Assembly (NCBI RefSeq): GCF_006874585.1
Contig: NZ_CP029762.1
Coordinates: 651,922-715,921, forward strand
DNA length: 64,000 nt
Reading direction: 5' to 3'
Source of the DNA: Sphingomonas sp. IC081
GTDB taxonomy: Bacteria > Pseudomonadota > Alphaproteobacteria > Sphingomonadales > Sphingomonadaceae
Part shown: positions 7,766 to 16,683 of the stretch, piece after piece
How positions within the stretch are numbered: the stretch's first letter is position 1
Layout: the number at the start of each line of letters is the position of its first letter
Made by a program: the position numbers and the translations under genes
The notes under the pieces: model-generated
Database searches by the model: none
Seen by the model: the letters and a program-made list of their open reading frames with translations, nothing else
What the model was told of the DNA's origin: nothing

Positions 7766-10663
7766 TCAGCGCTTGGGGCGCTTCACCTGCAGCGCCTTGC
7801 CGGTCCAGCGCACTTCGCTGTCGAAGCCGTTCTGGTCGGTGACGGCGGTGCCGGGGACGATCCACTTGATCCGCACGGTGCGGGCCTGCGGCATGCCGGC
7901 ATAACCCTTGCCCTCACGCGCGCCGATGGTGACGGTGCCGGTGGCATCGTCATAGCGCACCGGCATGCGCTCCCAGGCGCCGGTGCGGTACTGCTCCGAG
8001 CGGCCATCGTCGTTGTAGACCGAGAACGAACCGTCCGCGCCGGTGTAGACGACCAGCGTCACCGGGGCATCGGGCTTCTGGTCGGTGTACTGCATGACCG
8101 GGCCCATCGGCACGATCGAGCCCGCCCGCACGAACAGCGGCATGCGTTCGGCCGGGGCCGGAACGGTGGCGCTGCTGCCGCCCTGATAGGCCTTGCCGCT
8201 GGCAAAGTCGTACCAGGTCAGGCCCGCATCGCCGGGGAAATAGACCTCACGCTCGCGCGCCTTGTAGGTGGTGACCGGGGCGACCAGGAAAGCCTTGCCG
8301 AACAGGAACTGGTCATTGGCCTTGCGGGCCTTCGCATCGTTCGGGAAGTCCATCACGAGGCCGCGCATGATCGAACCGTCGTTCTGGTAGGTGTCCGCGC
8401 CCAGCGTGTAGATGTAGGGCATCAGGCGGTAGCGCAGCTCGTCATACCACACCATCGAGGCGCGCATGGGCGAGCCTTCGGGCGAGATTTCGTAGATCTC
8501 GCGCCAGGGCTGCTCGCCATGGCTGCGGAACAGCGGGCTGAAGGCGCCGAACTGGAACCAGCGCAGGTTCAGTTCGCGCCACTCGTCGAGGTCCGCCGCC
8601 TTGGGCTTTTCGGCGGCAAAGCGCGGTTCGACCGAGAAGCCGCCAATGTCGTGCGTCCAGTTCGGCAGGCCCGACATCGCGGTGTTCACGCCGGCAGAGA
8701 TCTGCGCGTGCAGATCGTACCAGCGCGTCGCCACGTCGCCCGACCACACCGCCGCGCCGTAGCGCTGGAGGCCGCCAAAGCCCGAGCGGGTCAAGAGGAA
8801 CGGACGCACGTCCGGCTTGAAGGCGCGCCAGCCGTCGAAGAACGAGCGCGCGTTCATCAGCGGGTAGGAGTTGAAGAACTCCGCCGCCGGGCCCATCGCC
8901 GTCGGGCCCATGGTATCGATGCGCTTGTCGATCGACAGGTTCGAATGCATGTCGGGCTCGCTGGCGTCCGCCCACCAGGCGTCGAAGCCGAACTTGGCGA
9001 TGCGGTCTTCCACCTGGCGCCAGAAGATCTGGCGGCCCTTGGCCGAGTAGGGATCGTAGAAGGTATTCGCGTAACCGACGCCGACCCAGTCCTTGTTACC
9101 CTGACGCAGATTGCCGTGATAGATCGCGCCCGCCGCATCCAGTTCCTTGAACGTGTCGGTGGTCGGATAGAACTTGGGCCAGACCGAGATCATGATGTTG
9201 GCGTGATCGCCGTGCACCATGTCCACCATCGCCTTGGGATCGGGGAAACGGCTGGGATCGAACTTGTGGCTACCCCAGGAATCGTCGGTCCAGTAGCGCC
9301 AGTCGAGCACGATATTGTCGAGCGGATACTGACGCTTGCGGTACTCGGCGACGACGCCTTCCAGTTCCTTCGCGGTGTCATAGCGCTGGCGCGACTGCCA
9401 GAAGCCATAGACCCACTTGGGCATCATTTCCGACTTGCCGGTCAGCTGGCGATAGCCCGCCACCGCGCCGTCCATGTCGCCGCCGGCGATGAACCAGTAG
9501 TCCTTGTCACGCGCGACCTCGCTGGTGAACCAGACCGAATGGCGGTCCGCCTCGGGCAGCGGATCGTTGTGGAGCAGCGCCATGTAGCCCGCGTTGGGGT
9601 CCCATTCGATGCGGATGTGCGCGGGCTTGCCCGCCGTCATCGGCACTTCGAAATTGGCGTACCAGGGGTTCCAGTTCTGGCGCCAGCGGTCGAGCTTCAG
9701 CTCCCCGTCGACATAGACCTTGTAATAGCTCGATCCGTAGAGCTGGAACTTGTGGGTGCCGGTCTTGTCGGGCTGGAGATCGCCTTCCCACACCACCTTC
9801 TGCGTCTGCACGGCATTGCCGGCGGTGTTCTGGCCCTGCTCCGAGGCGACGGTCCTGGCCTTGGCGGCTTCCGGCCACTTCGCCTGATCGTCGAGGTACT
9901 GGTAGTCGATCGAGGTTTCCTGGCGCTCCACCGCCAGCTTGTCGTCAAGGTAATAGCGCGCGGTGAAGCCGGGCTTGCCGCCGCTCGTCACCTTCATGCC
10001 GGTCTTGTCGCCAACCAGCGTATAGGGCGCCGGGTTACCGAAACGCGTGATGCTCTCGTTATCCCAGAGCAGGCCGTAGCCCTTGCTGGAGACGACAAAC
10101 GGAATGCCGATGTCCATGTTGTGCTGGGCGAGCTCGACGTCCTCGCCGTTGAAGTCCATCACCGCCTGCTGGTGCTGGCCAAGGCCGTAGAGCCCCTCGC
10201 CCGTGCCGCGGTTGAACTGCTGCGAAACGGTGACGTAAGGGGTGCCGTCCGCCCTGGTCTGGGTGAAGACGGTGGAGGCCGTCTCGCCCAGCAGTTCCTT
10301 GCCGGCCGCGTCGAGGAAGCGCACCTGGCCACTGGCGAGGTCGATGTCGGCGGTTGCCTTGGCCGCCTTGACCTGCACGTGGCCGCCGCTCTGGCTGACC
10401 GTGTACTTGCCCGAGGCCGGGGGATTGGGCGCCATCAGGCTGGCGCTGGCGGCCGGGGCCTGCAGGCCGCGCGGATGGGCGACGACGTGGAAGATGCCGT
10501 CACCGTGCAGCGTCACCTCGACGCGGTCCGAAGGGCCGCTCTGCGGCGTCACCGCCACGCCGCCGGGCACGTTCTCCACGCCGCCGTCGGCCGCCAGTGC
10601 CACGGCCGGGATCAGGCCGATTGCCGAACCTGCAAGCAGCGCGGCCATTGTGAATTGCTTCAT
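7766..10663 (-). CDS. GH31 alpha-xylosidase with PA14 insert
   Basis: A 965-residue secreted protein (signal about 1-24, ending ALA-A). The N-terminal beta-sandwich is interrupted by a PA14-like domain at about 245-390, including GTHKFQLYGSSYYKVYVDGE. This architecture is known from xyloglucan alpha-xylosidase Xyl31A of Cellvibrio japonicus. The GH31 barrel follows: YPLDNIVLDWRYW (446-458), nucleophile D566 in WWADASEPD (563-571), and acid/base D643 in VWSGDVATRW. It should remove alpha-1,6-xylose from the non-reducing end of xyloglucan oligosaccharides. ATG 10663 is preceded by AGAGGA at good spacing. It follows the upstream GH35 gene by 27 nt in the same operon. Confidence 0.94.
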   Translation of the reverse strand: MKQFTMAALLAGSAIGLIPAVALAADGGVENVPGGVAVTPQSGPSDRVEVTLHGDGIFHVVAHPRGLQAPAASASLMAPNPPASGKYTVSQSGGHVQVKAAKATADIDLASGQVRFLDAAGKELLGETASTVFTQTRADGTPYVTVSQQFNRGTGEGLYGLGQHQQAVMDFNGEDVELAQHNMDIGIPFVVSSKGYGLLWDNESITRFGNPAPYTLVGDKTGMKVTSGGKPGFTARYYLDDKLAVERQETSIDYQYLDDQAKWPEAAKARTVASEQGQNTAGNAVQTQKVVWEGDLQPDKTGTHKFQLYGSSYYKVYVDGELKLDRWRQNWNPWYANFEVPMTAGKPAHIRIEWDPNAGYMALLHNDPLPEADRHSVWFTSEVARDKDYWFIAGGDMDGAVAGYRQLTGKSEMMPKWVYGFWQSRQRYDTAKELEGVVAEYRKRQYPLDNIVLDWRYWTDDSWGSHKFDPSRFPDPKAMVDMVHGDHANIMISVWPKFYPTTDTFKELDAAGAIYHGNLRQGNKDWVGVGYANTFYDPYSAKGRQIFWRQVEDRIAKFGFDAWWADASEPDMHSNLSIDKRIDTMGPTAMGPAAEFFNSYPLMNARSFFDGWRAFKPDVRPFLLTRSGFGGLQRYGAAVWSGDVATRWYDLHAQISAGVNTAMSGLPNWTHDIGGFSVEPRFAAEKPKAADLDEWRELNLRWFQFGAFSPLFRSHGEQPWREIYEISPEGSPMRASMVWYDELRYRLMPYIYTLGADTYQNDGSIMRGLVMDFPNDAKARKANDQFLFGKAFLVAPVTTYKAREREVYFPGDAGLTWYDFASGKAYQGGSSATVPAPAERMPLFVRAGSIVPMGPVMQYTDQKPDAPVTLVVYTGADGSFSVYNDDGRSEQYRTGAWERMPVRYDDATGTVTIGAREGKGYAGMPQARTVRIKWIVPGTAVTDQNGFDSEVRWTGKALQVKRPKR

Positions 10664-10690
10664 GTTAAGATCCTCTGCCAGTTCAGGCGA

Positions 10691-12328
10691 TTACTTGGAA
10701 GAATAGAAACCGGTGGTGATCTTGAGCACTTGCGGCCGGTCGATCAGGTTGATGCCGTAGTCGGTCTGGTCGCCGTTCCAGACCCGCGTGGTTACCCACT
10801 TGCCGTCCTTGAACGTGCCTTCCTCCACGGCGACGATCACGCCGTTGCTCTCCCCCTTCGCGGGCGAGAAATTGACGCGGACGTGATCGCCCATGACGAG
10901 GTATTCGGTGTCCGAAAGCTGGGCCACGGCCACGCCGCCGACCGGCTGATCGGCCCAGGGCGCGGGCTTGGTGGGGATCCAGGTCCAGTCCTTCTGGCCG
11001 AACTGCCACTGGCCCCAGTCGGCCGAAATCTTCCACTTGCCCATTACCGTTTCGCGCACCGCGCCGTCGTCCGGCTTGGCGGCGCCCCAGGTGGGACGGT
11101 CATAGGCGATCTTCGCCCAGTCGCTGGCGATCGGCGCCAGCGCGCCATAGGGCAATGCGAAAGCGGCCAAGGTCTCCTTGTCCAGCGCGGTCGCGCCGAG
11201 CGGGTAGTTGAAGTAGCCGGTGTCATCCATGCCGAAAGGCGCAAAACCGATGCCGCCGCGCCCGATGGTGGGCCAGAAGAAGCGCGCGAATTCCTTCGCA
11301 TTGCCGATTTCCGGCACCATCAGCGCATTGTCCGGGCGGGCATACTTGTCGAGGTACTGGACGGCGTTGGCGCTGTTGCGATCGTAGATGTCGGGCGCGG
11401 CGAAGTCGATCGCCGGAGCGGCGGCCTTCCAGATGTCCAGCACGTCCCACTGCGGACCGCCGCTGGCGACGCCGGTGGGATCGGGCACGTTCGACGGCCC
11501 GGCGAGCGAGGCGTTGACGTACATCGGCAGCGGCTTCACCGCCTTGCCCGCCTCTGCCAGGGCATTGACGAACTGGGCGACGTACCAAGTGTTGAACGCG
11601 CGCGGGGCCTGCTTGCCGAAGGCGGCGTCCCACGAACCGGACTTGCCGACCTTCTTCGCCAGCGCGGCCGGGATCGGCTTGGCGAAGAGCGCGTTCGCCT
11701 CTGCCGAAAAGTCGCGCGGCACGCGGTAGGAGCCGGTCTCGTTCTCGGGCTGGACCATGATCACGGTGTTCTGCCGGTCATGATCGCGCAAGTATTCCAT
11801 CACCTTCACGAAGGCGCGGCGGTCCGCCGCCATGGTGCTTTGCGACAGCGGCGTCAGCACGTAGTGGTCCGAACCGTCCGGCGCCTTCATCCGGGGAAAG
11901 CGCTTGTTGTCCAGCTTCACCCACGACGGCGTATAGCTCGGGCTGGTGTTCTTCCAGGTGCCGAACCACAGCAGCACCACCCGCTTGTCATGGGCGCGGG
12001 CGGCGTCGAGCAGGTTCTGCAGGTAAGTGAAATCGAACTTGCCCTCGACCGGCTCCACCTGCTCCCAGGCCACCGGGATTTCCAGCGTATTGGCGTGCAT
12101 CGCATCGAGCACCGGCCAGACCGCATCGAGCATCGCGGGATAGTTGCTGGAATTGTTCGCCTGCGCACCCAGCATCAGGAACGGCTTGCCGTCGACGATC
12201 AGCGCGTGGCGGCCGTTCTTGCTTTCAAGGCGCGGCACTTGCGTGGCGGCATCCTGCGCCTGAACCGGCGCGGCCACGCCGATGGCAGCCGCGAGCATGA
12301 GCGATGCGATGAAATCCTTGCTTTTCAT
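10691..12328 (-). CDS. GH35-type beta-galactosidase with DUF5597-like C-terminus (copy 2)
   Basis: A 545-residue secreted protein (signal about 1-25, ending VQA-Q), paralogous along its whole length to the product at 4204-5844. The acid/base is E197 in MVQPENETGS and the nucleophile E340 in MVPEIGN. The usual QVQNE is replaced by QPENE, so the residues just before the catalytic Glu differ from copy 1. Start ATG 12328 overlaps the GH74 stop by 4 nt (ATGA) and is preceded by a strong GGAGGGG; the frame is open further upstream but that part would lie inside GH74. Expected role is beta-galactosidase on xyloglucan oligosaccharides; an alternative exo-specificity (for example alpha-L-arabinopyranosidase) cannot be excluded. 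Confidence 0.91.
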   Translation of the reverse strand: MKSKDFIASLMLAAAIGVAAPVQAQDAATQVPRLESKNGRHALIVDGKPFLMLGAQANNSSNYPAMLDAVWPVLDAMHANTLEIPVAWEQVEPVEGKFDFTYLQNLLDAARAHDKRVVLLWFGTWKNTSPSYTPSWVKLDNKRFPRMKAPDGSDHYVLTPLSQSTMAADRRAFVKVMEYLRDHDRQNTVIMVQPENETGSYRVPRDFSAEANALFAKPIPAALAKKVGKSGSWDAAFGKQAPRAFNTWYVAQFVNALAEAGKAVKPLPMYVNASLAGPSNVPDPTGVASGGPQWDVLDIWKAAAPAIDFAAPDIYDRNSANAVQYLDKYARPDNALMVPEIGNAKEFARFFWPTIGRGGIGFAPFGMDDTGYFNYPLGATALDKETLAAFALPYGALAPIASDWAKIAYDRPTWGAAKPDDGAVRETVMGKWKISADWGQWQFGQKDWTWIPTKPAPWADQPVGGVAVAQLSDTEYLVMGDHVRVNFSPAKGESNGVIVAVEEGTFKDGKWVTTRVWNGDQTDYGINLIDRPQVLKITTGFYSSK

Positions 12329-14634
12329 TCCGTCCCCTCCGCAGGCCCTGTCTTGGGATCGCCATAGACGATCCCCCGGCCATCGGTTCCTATGTAGATG
12401 CGCCCGAACTGCCGCGGGTCGCCTGAAATCACGCGGATGCGCAGGCCCCATTGGTGGGCCTCGTCATTGATCCGCTGCCATGTCGTGCCGCCGTCGATGG
12501 AGCGCCAGACCGCGCGCAGCCCGCCCAGCGTGCCCAGCGCAAAGAGCGCGGCATCCTTGCGCCCCGGCGCAGCCTTGCCAAGCCCGTAGCGCTCGATGGT
12601 GATGGCCTGCCCGGTGCGCTGCCAGCTGTCCCCGAAGTCGGCCGAACGATAGAGCGCGCCGCCCAGATTGAGCCACAAGGCCCCGGCGCGGTTCGGATCG
12701 GCGAGGATCGGCGCGGGCGCTTCGCGGTTGGCGCTGTGGGCCGCGGAAAGGTCTGCGGGCAGGCCCTTGCCTGCGAGCGCGTGGAACCGGGCACCGCCAT
12801 CGTCGCTGCGCACCACGCGGTTGCTTGCGAAGTCGATGGCGTAAAAGCGCTTGGCGTCCTGCTTGTCAGACGTGACGCGGGTGCGGCTGGGCAATCCGCC
12901 CACCACCTGCCATGTCGCGCCGCGATTCCGGGTCAGGCGGGGCTGGTCGGTCTCGACAAGGAAGGCCGTGCCATCGGCCGAGACGGTGATCGCGGCATTA
13001 CCGGTCTCCTCCGGCAGCGGCGTGCCATCGCCGTGCGGCGCGCCCTTGGGCACGTGCAGCGGGCTCCACGTCGCGCCGCCATCGGCCGACCATGCCAGCG
13101 AGGTATCGGGCACCACCCGTGCATGGGTATTGCCGCTGCGCACCATCACCAGCGGCGCGCGGCCGCCGTAATCGAGCGTGTTGGTGTTCGACAGGAACGG
13201 GTTGATATGCTGATGCGCGGGCGAGACGGTGAAGTCGTCATGGCGGAAGCCGCCGATGTCGCCGAAACCCGAAACCAGATGCGCGCCGCCGGTGGGGCTG
13301 ACCAGCGTGATGATCGCGGTCTGCTCGATCCCGCCCGTCCACGGCGCCCATTGCATGGTGCCGCTCTTCTGCAGTTCACCCGTCGCATAGACCGTCGCGC
13401 CGGTGACATAGGCCGCGTGGTTCGCGTCGAAGGGATCGATGGCCAGACCCGCGATCCAGTGCCCGAAGTTCGCCTTGCCGCCGAAATCGAGGAAGGGCGT
13501 CGCCGAAACGTCGCGCACCGAACGCCTCCAGAGTTCGTCCCAATGCGCCCCGCCGTCATGGCTGAGCCAGACGGTATCGACCGGATTGCCCCGGTCCACG
13601 GTGCTGACCGCGATGGTCTGCGGATCGCTCGCGGCTACCGCCACGCCCATGTAGCCGCCGACGGGAGCCTGCGGCCCCCCTATAGGCATGACTTTCGGCG
13701 TGACATCGCGCCATGCCCCGCGCGCCGGGTCAAACCGCCAGACCGCGCCGCGCGTGATGCCGTTGGGGCCGATGCCGTCGCAATAGGTGATCGTCAGCAG
13801 GCCGTCGCTGCCGATGACGGCCTTGACCGGCAGCATGTCGGCCGCCGGACCGCCGGCAACCGCGCTCCATGTCTTGCCGCCATCGTCGGAGCGCAGCAGG
13901 TGGCGCTCGCCCGGATCGGCACTGCCCACGAAGACGCGGCCGCGCACATTGGCGTCGAAGACCACGAACGACAGCCCGCCATGCGTCTCGCGCCGATTGG
14001 TCGGCAGGCCCAGCCCGGCAAGCGGGAAGCCATCCAGCTTGCGCCAGTTCGCCCCGGCATCGTCGCTGGCCCAAAGGCCCTGATGGCGCGATCCGAACAA
14101 CAGGCGGCCATGTGCGAAGGGATCGATGGCAAGCCGCTCGCCCAGCCCGCGTCCGTTCTCGTTGCCGCCCATCGCAAAGGGCACCCGCGTTTCCCGCCAG
14201 GTCTTGCCATAGTCGGTGGAACGGAAGATCGCGGCAGGCGCCGACCAGTTCATGCCGGCGGCAAGGTAGACCGTCCCGGCATCGACGGGATCGGCAGCAA
14301 TGCTCTCGATGCCCATGAAGCTGCTTTCGGACACGCGATCCTGCAGCGGCACCCACTGCCTTGCGGCCGCATCCCAGCGATAGGCCCCGCCCATGTCGCT
14401 ACGCAGCCAGGCCAGACCGCGCTCGACCGGGCTGAAAACGATGCCGGGCGTGAACCCGCCGCCGCCCACGCGCACGCTACGCCAGTCGTAGGCTACCGCG
14501 ACTCTTGGCGAAGAAACGATTCCAGAAGTCGGACTGGAGTCTGCGGACACGGGCACGGCGCCTGCAGCAAGCCCTGCCGCAATCGCCATTGTGAGCGCCA
14601 CAAATGACGCGCCCCTTGCCCCGCTGATGCTCAC
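12325..14634 (-). CDS. GH74 endo-xyloglucanase
   Basis: About 769 residues: a signal peptide (hydrophobic 10-28) and two seven-bladed beta-propellers with repeated BNR/Asp-box motifs (RSTDYGKTW, ASDDAGANW, RSDDGGKTW, SHDGGAHW). Candidate catalytic acids are D80 in LRSDMGGAYRWD and D459 in SGFGDIGGF, both at conserved GH74 positions. It cleaves the beta-1,4-glucan backbone of xyloglucan and is the first gene of the minus-strand operon, so it makes the oligosaccharides for the GH31, GH35 and GH29 enzymes behind it. GTG 14634, preceded by GGGGAGG, is preferred, but spacing is short; GTG or ATG codons 12-15 residues later are possible. Confidence 0.93.
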   Translation of the reverse strand: MSISGARGASFVALTMAIAAGLAAGAVPVSADSSPTSGIVSSPRVAVAYDWRSVRVGGGGFTPGIVFSPVERGLAWLRSDMGGAYRWDAAARQWVPLQDRVSESSFMGIESIAADPVDAGTVYLAAGMNWSAPAAIFRSTDYGKTWRETRVPFAMGGNENGRGLGERLAIDPFAHGRLLFGSRHQGLWASDDAGANWRKLDGFPLAGLGLPTNRRETHGGLSFVVFDANVRGRVFVGSADPGERHLLRSDDGGKTWSAVAGGPAADMLPVKAVIGSDGLLTITYCDGIGPNGITRGAVWRFDPARGAWRDVTPKVMPIGGPQAPVGGYMGVAVAASDPQTIAVSTVDRGNPVDTVWLSHDGGAHWDELWRRSVRDVSATPFLDFGGKANFGHWIAGLAIDPFDANHAAYVTGATVYATGELQKSGTMQWAPWTGGIEQTAIITLVSPTGGAHLVSGFGDIGGFRHDDFTVSPAHQHINPFLSNTNTLDYGGRAPLVMVRSGNTHARVVPDTSLAWSADGGATWSPLHVPKGAPHGDGTPLPEETGNAAITVSADGTAFLVETDQPRLTRNRGATWQVVGGLPSRTRVTSDKQDAKRFYAIDFASNRVVRSDDGGARFHALAGKGLPADLSAAHSANREAPAPILADPNRAGALWLNLGGALYRSADFGDSWQRTGQAITIERYGLGKAAPGRKDAALFALGTLGGLRAVWRSIDGGTTWQRINDEAHQWGLRIRVISGDPRQFGRIYIGTDGRGIVYGDPKTGPAEGTE

Positions 14635-14692
14635 GACCTCCCCTTTTTCCTCTCGCTTCCAAACCAGCGGGCGACGGCTTCCTTGACCCGTC

Positions 14693-14721
14693 TTGACGTT
14701 GCGCTGCTCGTCGTAGATAAC
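14693..14721 (+). promoter_or_regulatory. candidate sigma-70 promoter for the xylX operon
   Basis: TTGACG at 14693-14698 and GATAAC at 14716-14721 are separated by 17 bp, within the 113-bp gap between the divergent GH74 and xylX genes. The -10 match is weak, but it coincides with the putative LacI operator at 14715-14728, as expected for a repressor that blocks RNA polymerase. Confidence 0.45.
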
Positions 14722-14728
14722 GCTAACA
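14715..14728. promoter_or_regulatory. putative LacI-family operator, GH74/xylX intergenic region
   Basis: AGATAACGCTAACA is an imperfect palindrome of the TGNTAGCGCWATCA type also found before GH3 (21071), the TonB receptor (25561) and GH39 (30314). It lies between divergent operons and could control both. Shared motif and position are seen; the assignment to the regulator at 19899-20993 is inference. Confidence 0.55.
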
Positions 14729-14747
14729 CACCTGGAGAGGAATAGCG

Positions 14748-15875
14748 GTGACAAAAAATAATGGTTCGGTTGCAAATCGCGGCCTGCCCGAAGACTGGCG
14801 TGACGGAATCTTCCTGGGACGCATCGAGACCGCCGAAGGTCCGACCCCGATCCTGATTCGCGGCGGCCAGGTTTTCGACATGGCCCGCGTCGCCCCCACC
14901 ACCTCGGCCCTGATCGCCCTCGATGCCCGCAGCGGCGGCGAACTCATGGGCGGCATCGAAGTGCTGGAAACCGCACATCTGCTGAGCCCGGTCGATCTCC
15001 AGTGCGTCAAGGCCTGCGGCGTGACCTTTGCCGTCTCCGCGCTGGAGCGCGTGATCGAGGAACGTGCGCGCGGCGATCATACCGTGGCTGCCGAGATCCG
15101 CAGCAAGATCGAAGCGGTGCTGGGCGGTTCGGTCCGCTCCACCGTGCCCGGCTCGGCCGAAGCTGACGCCCTCAAGCAGACCCTGATCGACGAAGGCATG
15201 TGGTCGCAGTACCTCGAAGTGGCCATCGGCCCCGACGCCGAAGTCTTCACCAAGTGCCCCGTGCTGGCCTCGGTCGGCCACGATGCGCCGGTCGGCGTGC
15301 GTTCGGATTCGGGCTGGAACAACCCTGAGCCGGAAGTGGTGCTGATCGCCGGCCCCGACGGCAAGGCAGCAGGCGCGACGCTCGGCAACGACGTCAACTT
15401 GCGCGACTTCGAAGGGCGCTCGGCGCTGCTGCTGGGCAAGGCCAAGGACAACAACGCGTCCTGTTCGCTCGGCCCGTTCATCCGCCTGTTCGACGATGGC
15501 TTCTCCATGGAAGACGTGCGCACGGCGGACGTTGCCATGACCATCGAGGGCGAGGACGGCTATGTCCTCGAAGGCCACAGCACGATGCGCGAAATCAGCC
15601 GCGATCCCGAGGACCTGCTCCGCCAGTCGATGAGCGAGCACCAGTACCCGGACGGTTTCGCGCTGTTCTGCGGCACGCTGTTCGCCCCCACCCAGGACCG
15701 CGACGAACCGGGCCGCGGCTTCACCCACAAGGTGGGCGATACCGTCACCATCACCAGCGCTCGTCTCGGCACACTGGTGAACCCGGTCACCACTTCGGCC
15801 GAGGCCGCACCGTGGACCTTCGGGATCGGCGAACTCTTTTCCAATCTGGCGCGCCGCGGCCTGCTGGCGGCATGA
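14748..15875 (+). CDS. xylX: 2-keto-3-deoxy-D-xylonate dehydratase, fumarylacetoacetate-hydrolase fold
   Basis: A 375-residue FAH-superfamily protein that closely resembles Caulobacter XylX as I recall it: LPEDWRDGIFLGRIE near the start, LLSPVDLQCVKACGVTFAVS, SQYLEVAIGPDAEVFTK, GNDVNLRDFEGRSALLL, and DGFALFCGTLFAP. In the Weimberg pathway it converts 2-keto-3-deoxyxylonate to alpha-ketoglutarate semialdehyde. GTG 14748 is chosen because GGAGAGG lies 7 nt upstream. It is the first gene of the xylose operon and overlaps xylB by 4 nt. xylA and xylD, partners in Caulobacter, are not in this window. An arabinonate-pathway homologue is the main alternative, but the XylB/XylC neighbours favour xylose. 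Confidence 0.9.
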   Translation: MTKNNGSVANRGLPEDWRDGIFLGRIETAEGPTPILIRGGQVFDMARVAPTTSALIALDARSGGELMGGIEVLETAHLLSPVDLQCVKACGVTFAVSALERVIEERARGDHTVAAEIRSKIEAVLGGSVRSTVPGSAEADALKQTLIDEGMWSQYLEVAIGPDAEVFTKCPVLASVGHDAPVGVRSDSGWNNPEPEVVLIAGPDGKAAGATLGNDVNLRDFEGRSALLLGKAKDNNASCSLGPFIRLFDDGFSMEDVRTADVAMTIEGEDGYVLEGHSTMREISRDPEDLLRQSMSEHQYPDGFALFCGTLFAPTQDRDEPGRGFTHKVGDTVTITSARLGTLVNPVTTSAEAAPWTFGIGELFSNLARRGLLAA

Positions 15876-16678
15876 CGGACCATAACAGAACCATGCTCAC
15901 TCAGACTTCCTCGGGCGGCCTCACCGCCATCTACCCCGAACTTCAGGATCGCCGCGTCATCATCACCGGCGGCGCCACCGGCATCGGCGCGGGCCTTGTC
16001 GAAGGCTTTGTCGCGCAGGGCGCGCAAGTGGTCTTTGTCGACATCCAGGATGCCGAAGGCGAGGCACTGGCCGCACGCCTGGCGCAAAGCGCACGCCACG
16101 CGCCGGTCTACCGCCATCTCGATCTTGTCGACATCGACAGCGTGCGCGAAACGATCGCCGCGATCGTCGCGGAGTTCGGCGGCATCGACGTGCTGGTCAA
16201 CAACGCCGCCAACGACGACCGCCACCAGATCGCCGACGTCACGCCAGCGTTCTGGGAAGAGCGCATGAACGTGAACCTGCGCCACCTGTTCTTTGCCGCC
16301 CAGGCCGTGGCGCCGGCGATGCGCGAGGCCGGCGGCGGCGTGATCGTCAACTTCGGCTCGATCTCCTGGCATCTCGCCCTGCCCGACCTGGTGCTCTACC
16401 AGACCACCAAGGCGGCGATTTCCGGCCTGACCCGCAGCCTGGCCCGCGATCTCGGCGGCGACAACATCCGCGTGAACACCATCGTTCCCGGCAACGTGAA
16501 GACCCCGCGTCAGGAAAAATGGTACACCCCCGAAGGCGAGGCCGAAATCATGGCCGCGCAGTGCCTACCGGGACGCATCGTGCCGCAGGACGTGGCCGCG
16601 CTGGTGCTGTTCCTGAGCTCCGATGGCGCGCGCATGTGCACCGGCCACGACTACTTCGTCGACGCCGGCTGGCGCTGA
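15872..16678 (+). CDS. xylB: D-xylose 1-dehydrogenase, short-chain dehydrogenase family
   Basis: A 268-residue SDR: NAD(P)-binding TGGATGIG (residues 32-39), NNAAN (110-114), active-site Ser in FGSIS (161-165), and YQTTK with Y176 and K180. Asp57 after the second strand (VFVD) suggests NAD preference. It would oxidise D-xylopyranose to xylonolactone. ATG 15872 sits in an ATGA overlap with the xylX stop; ATG 15893 is an alternative. xylC follows after 5 nt. Family is certain. The substrate is inferred from the order xylX-xylB-xylC and the sugar porter and mutarotase behind. Confidence 0.88.
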   Translation: MTDHNRTMLTQTSSGGLTAIYPELQDRRVIITGGATGIGAGLVEGFVAQGAQVVFVDIQDAEGEALAARLAQSARHAPVYRHLDLVDIDSVRETIAAIVAEFGGIDVLVNNAANDDRHQIADVTPAFWEERMNVNLRHLFFAAQAVAPAMREAGGGVIVNFGSISWHLALPDLVLYQTTKAAISGLTRSLARDLGGDNIRVNTIVPGNVKTPRQEKWYTPEGEAEIMAAQCLPGRIVPQDVAALVLFLSSDGARMCTGHDYFVDAGWR

Positions 16679-16683
16679 TCGCC

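Noticed and set aside
7616..12367. Very long open frame on the plus strand (over 1500 codons) opposite GH31 and GH35.
   Set aside because: It mirrors GC-rich codons of real genes on the other strand, has no domain and is rich in Arg, Gly, Ala and His; GH31 and GH35 explain the region.
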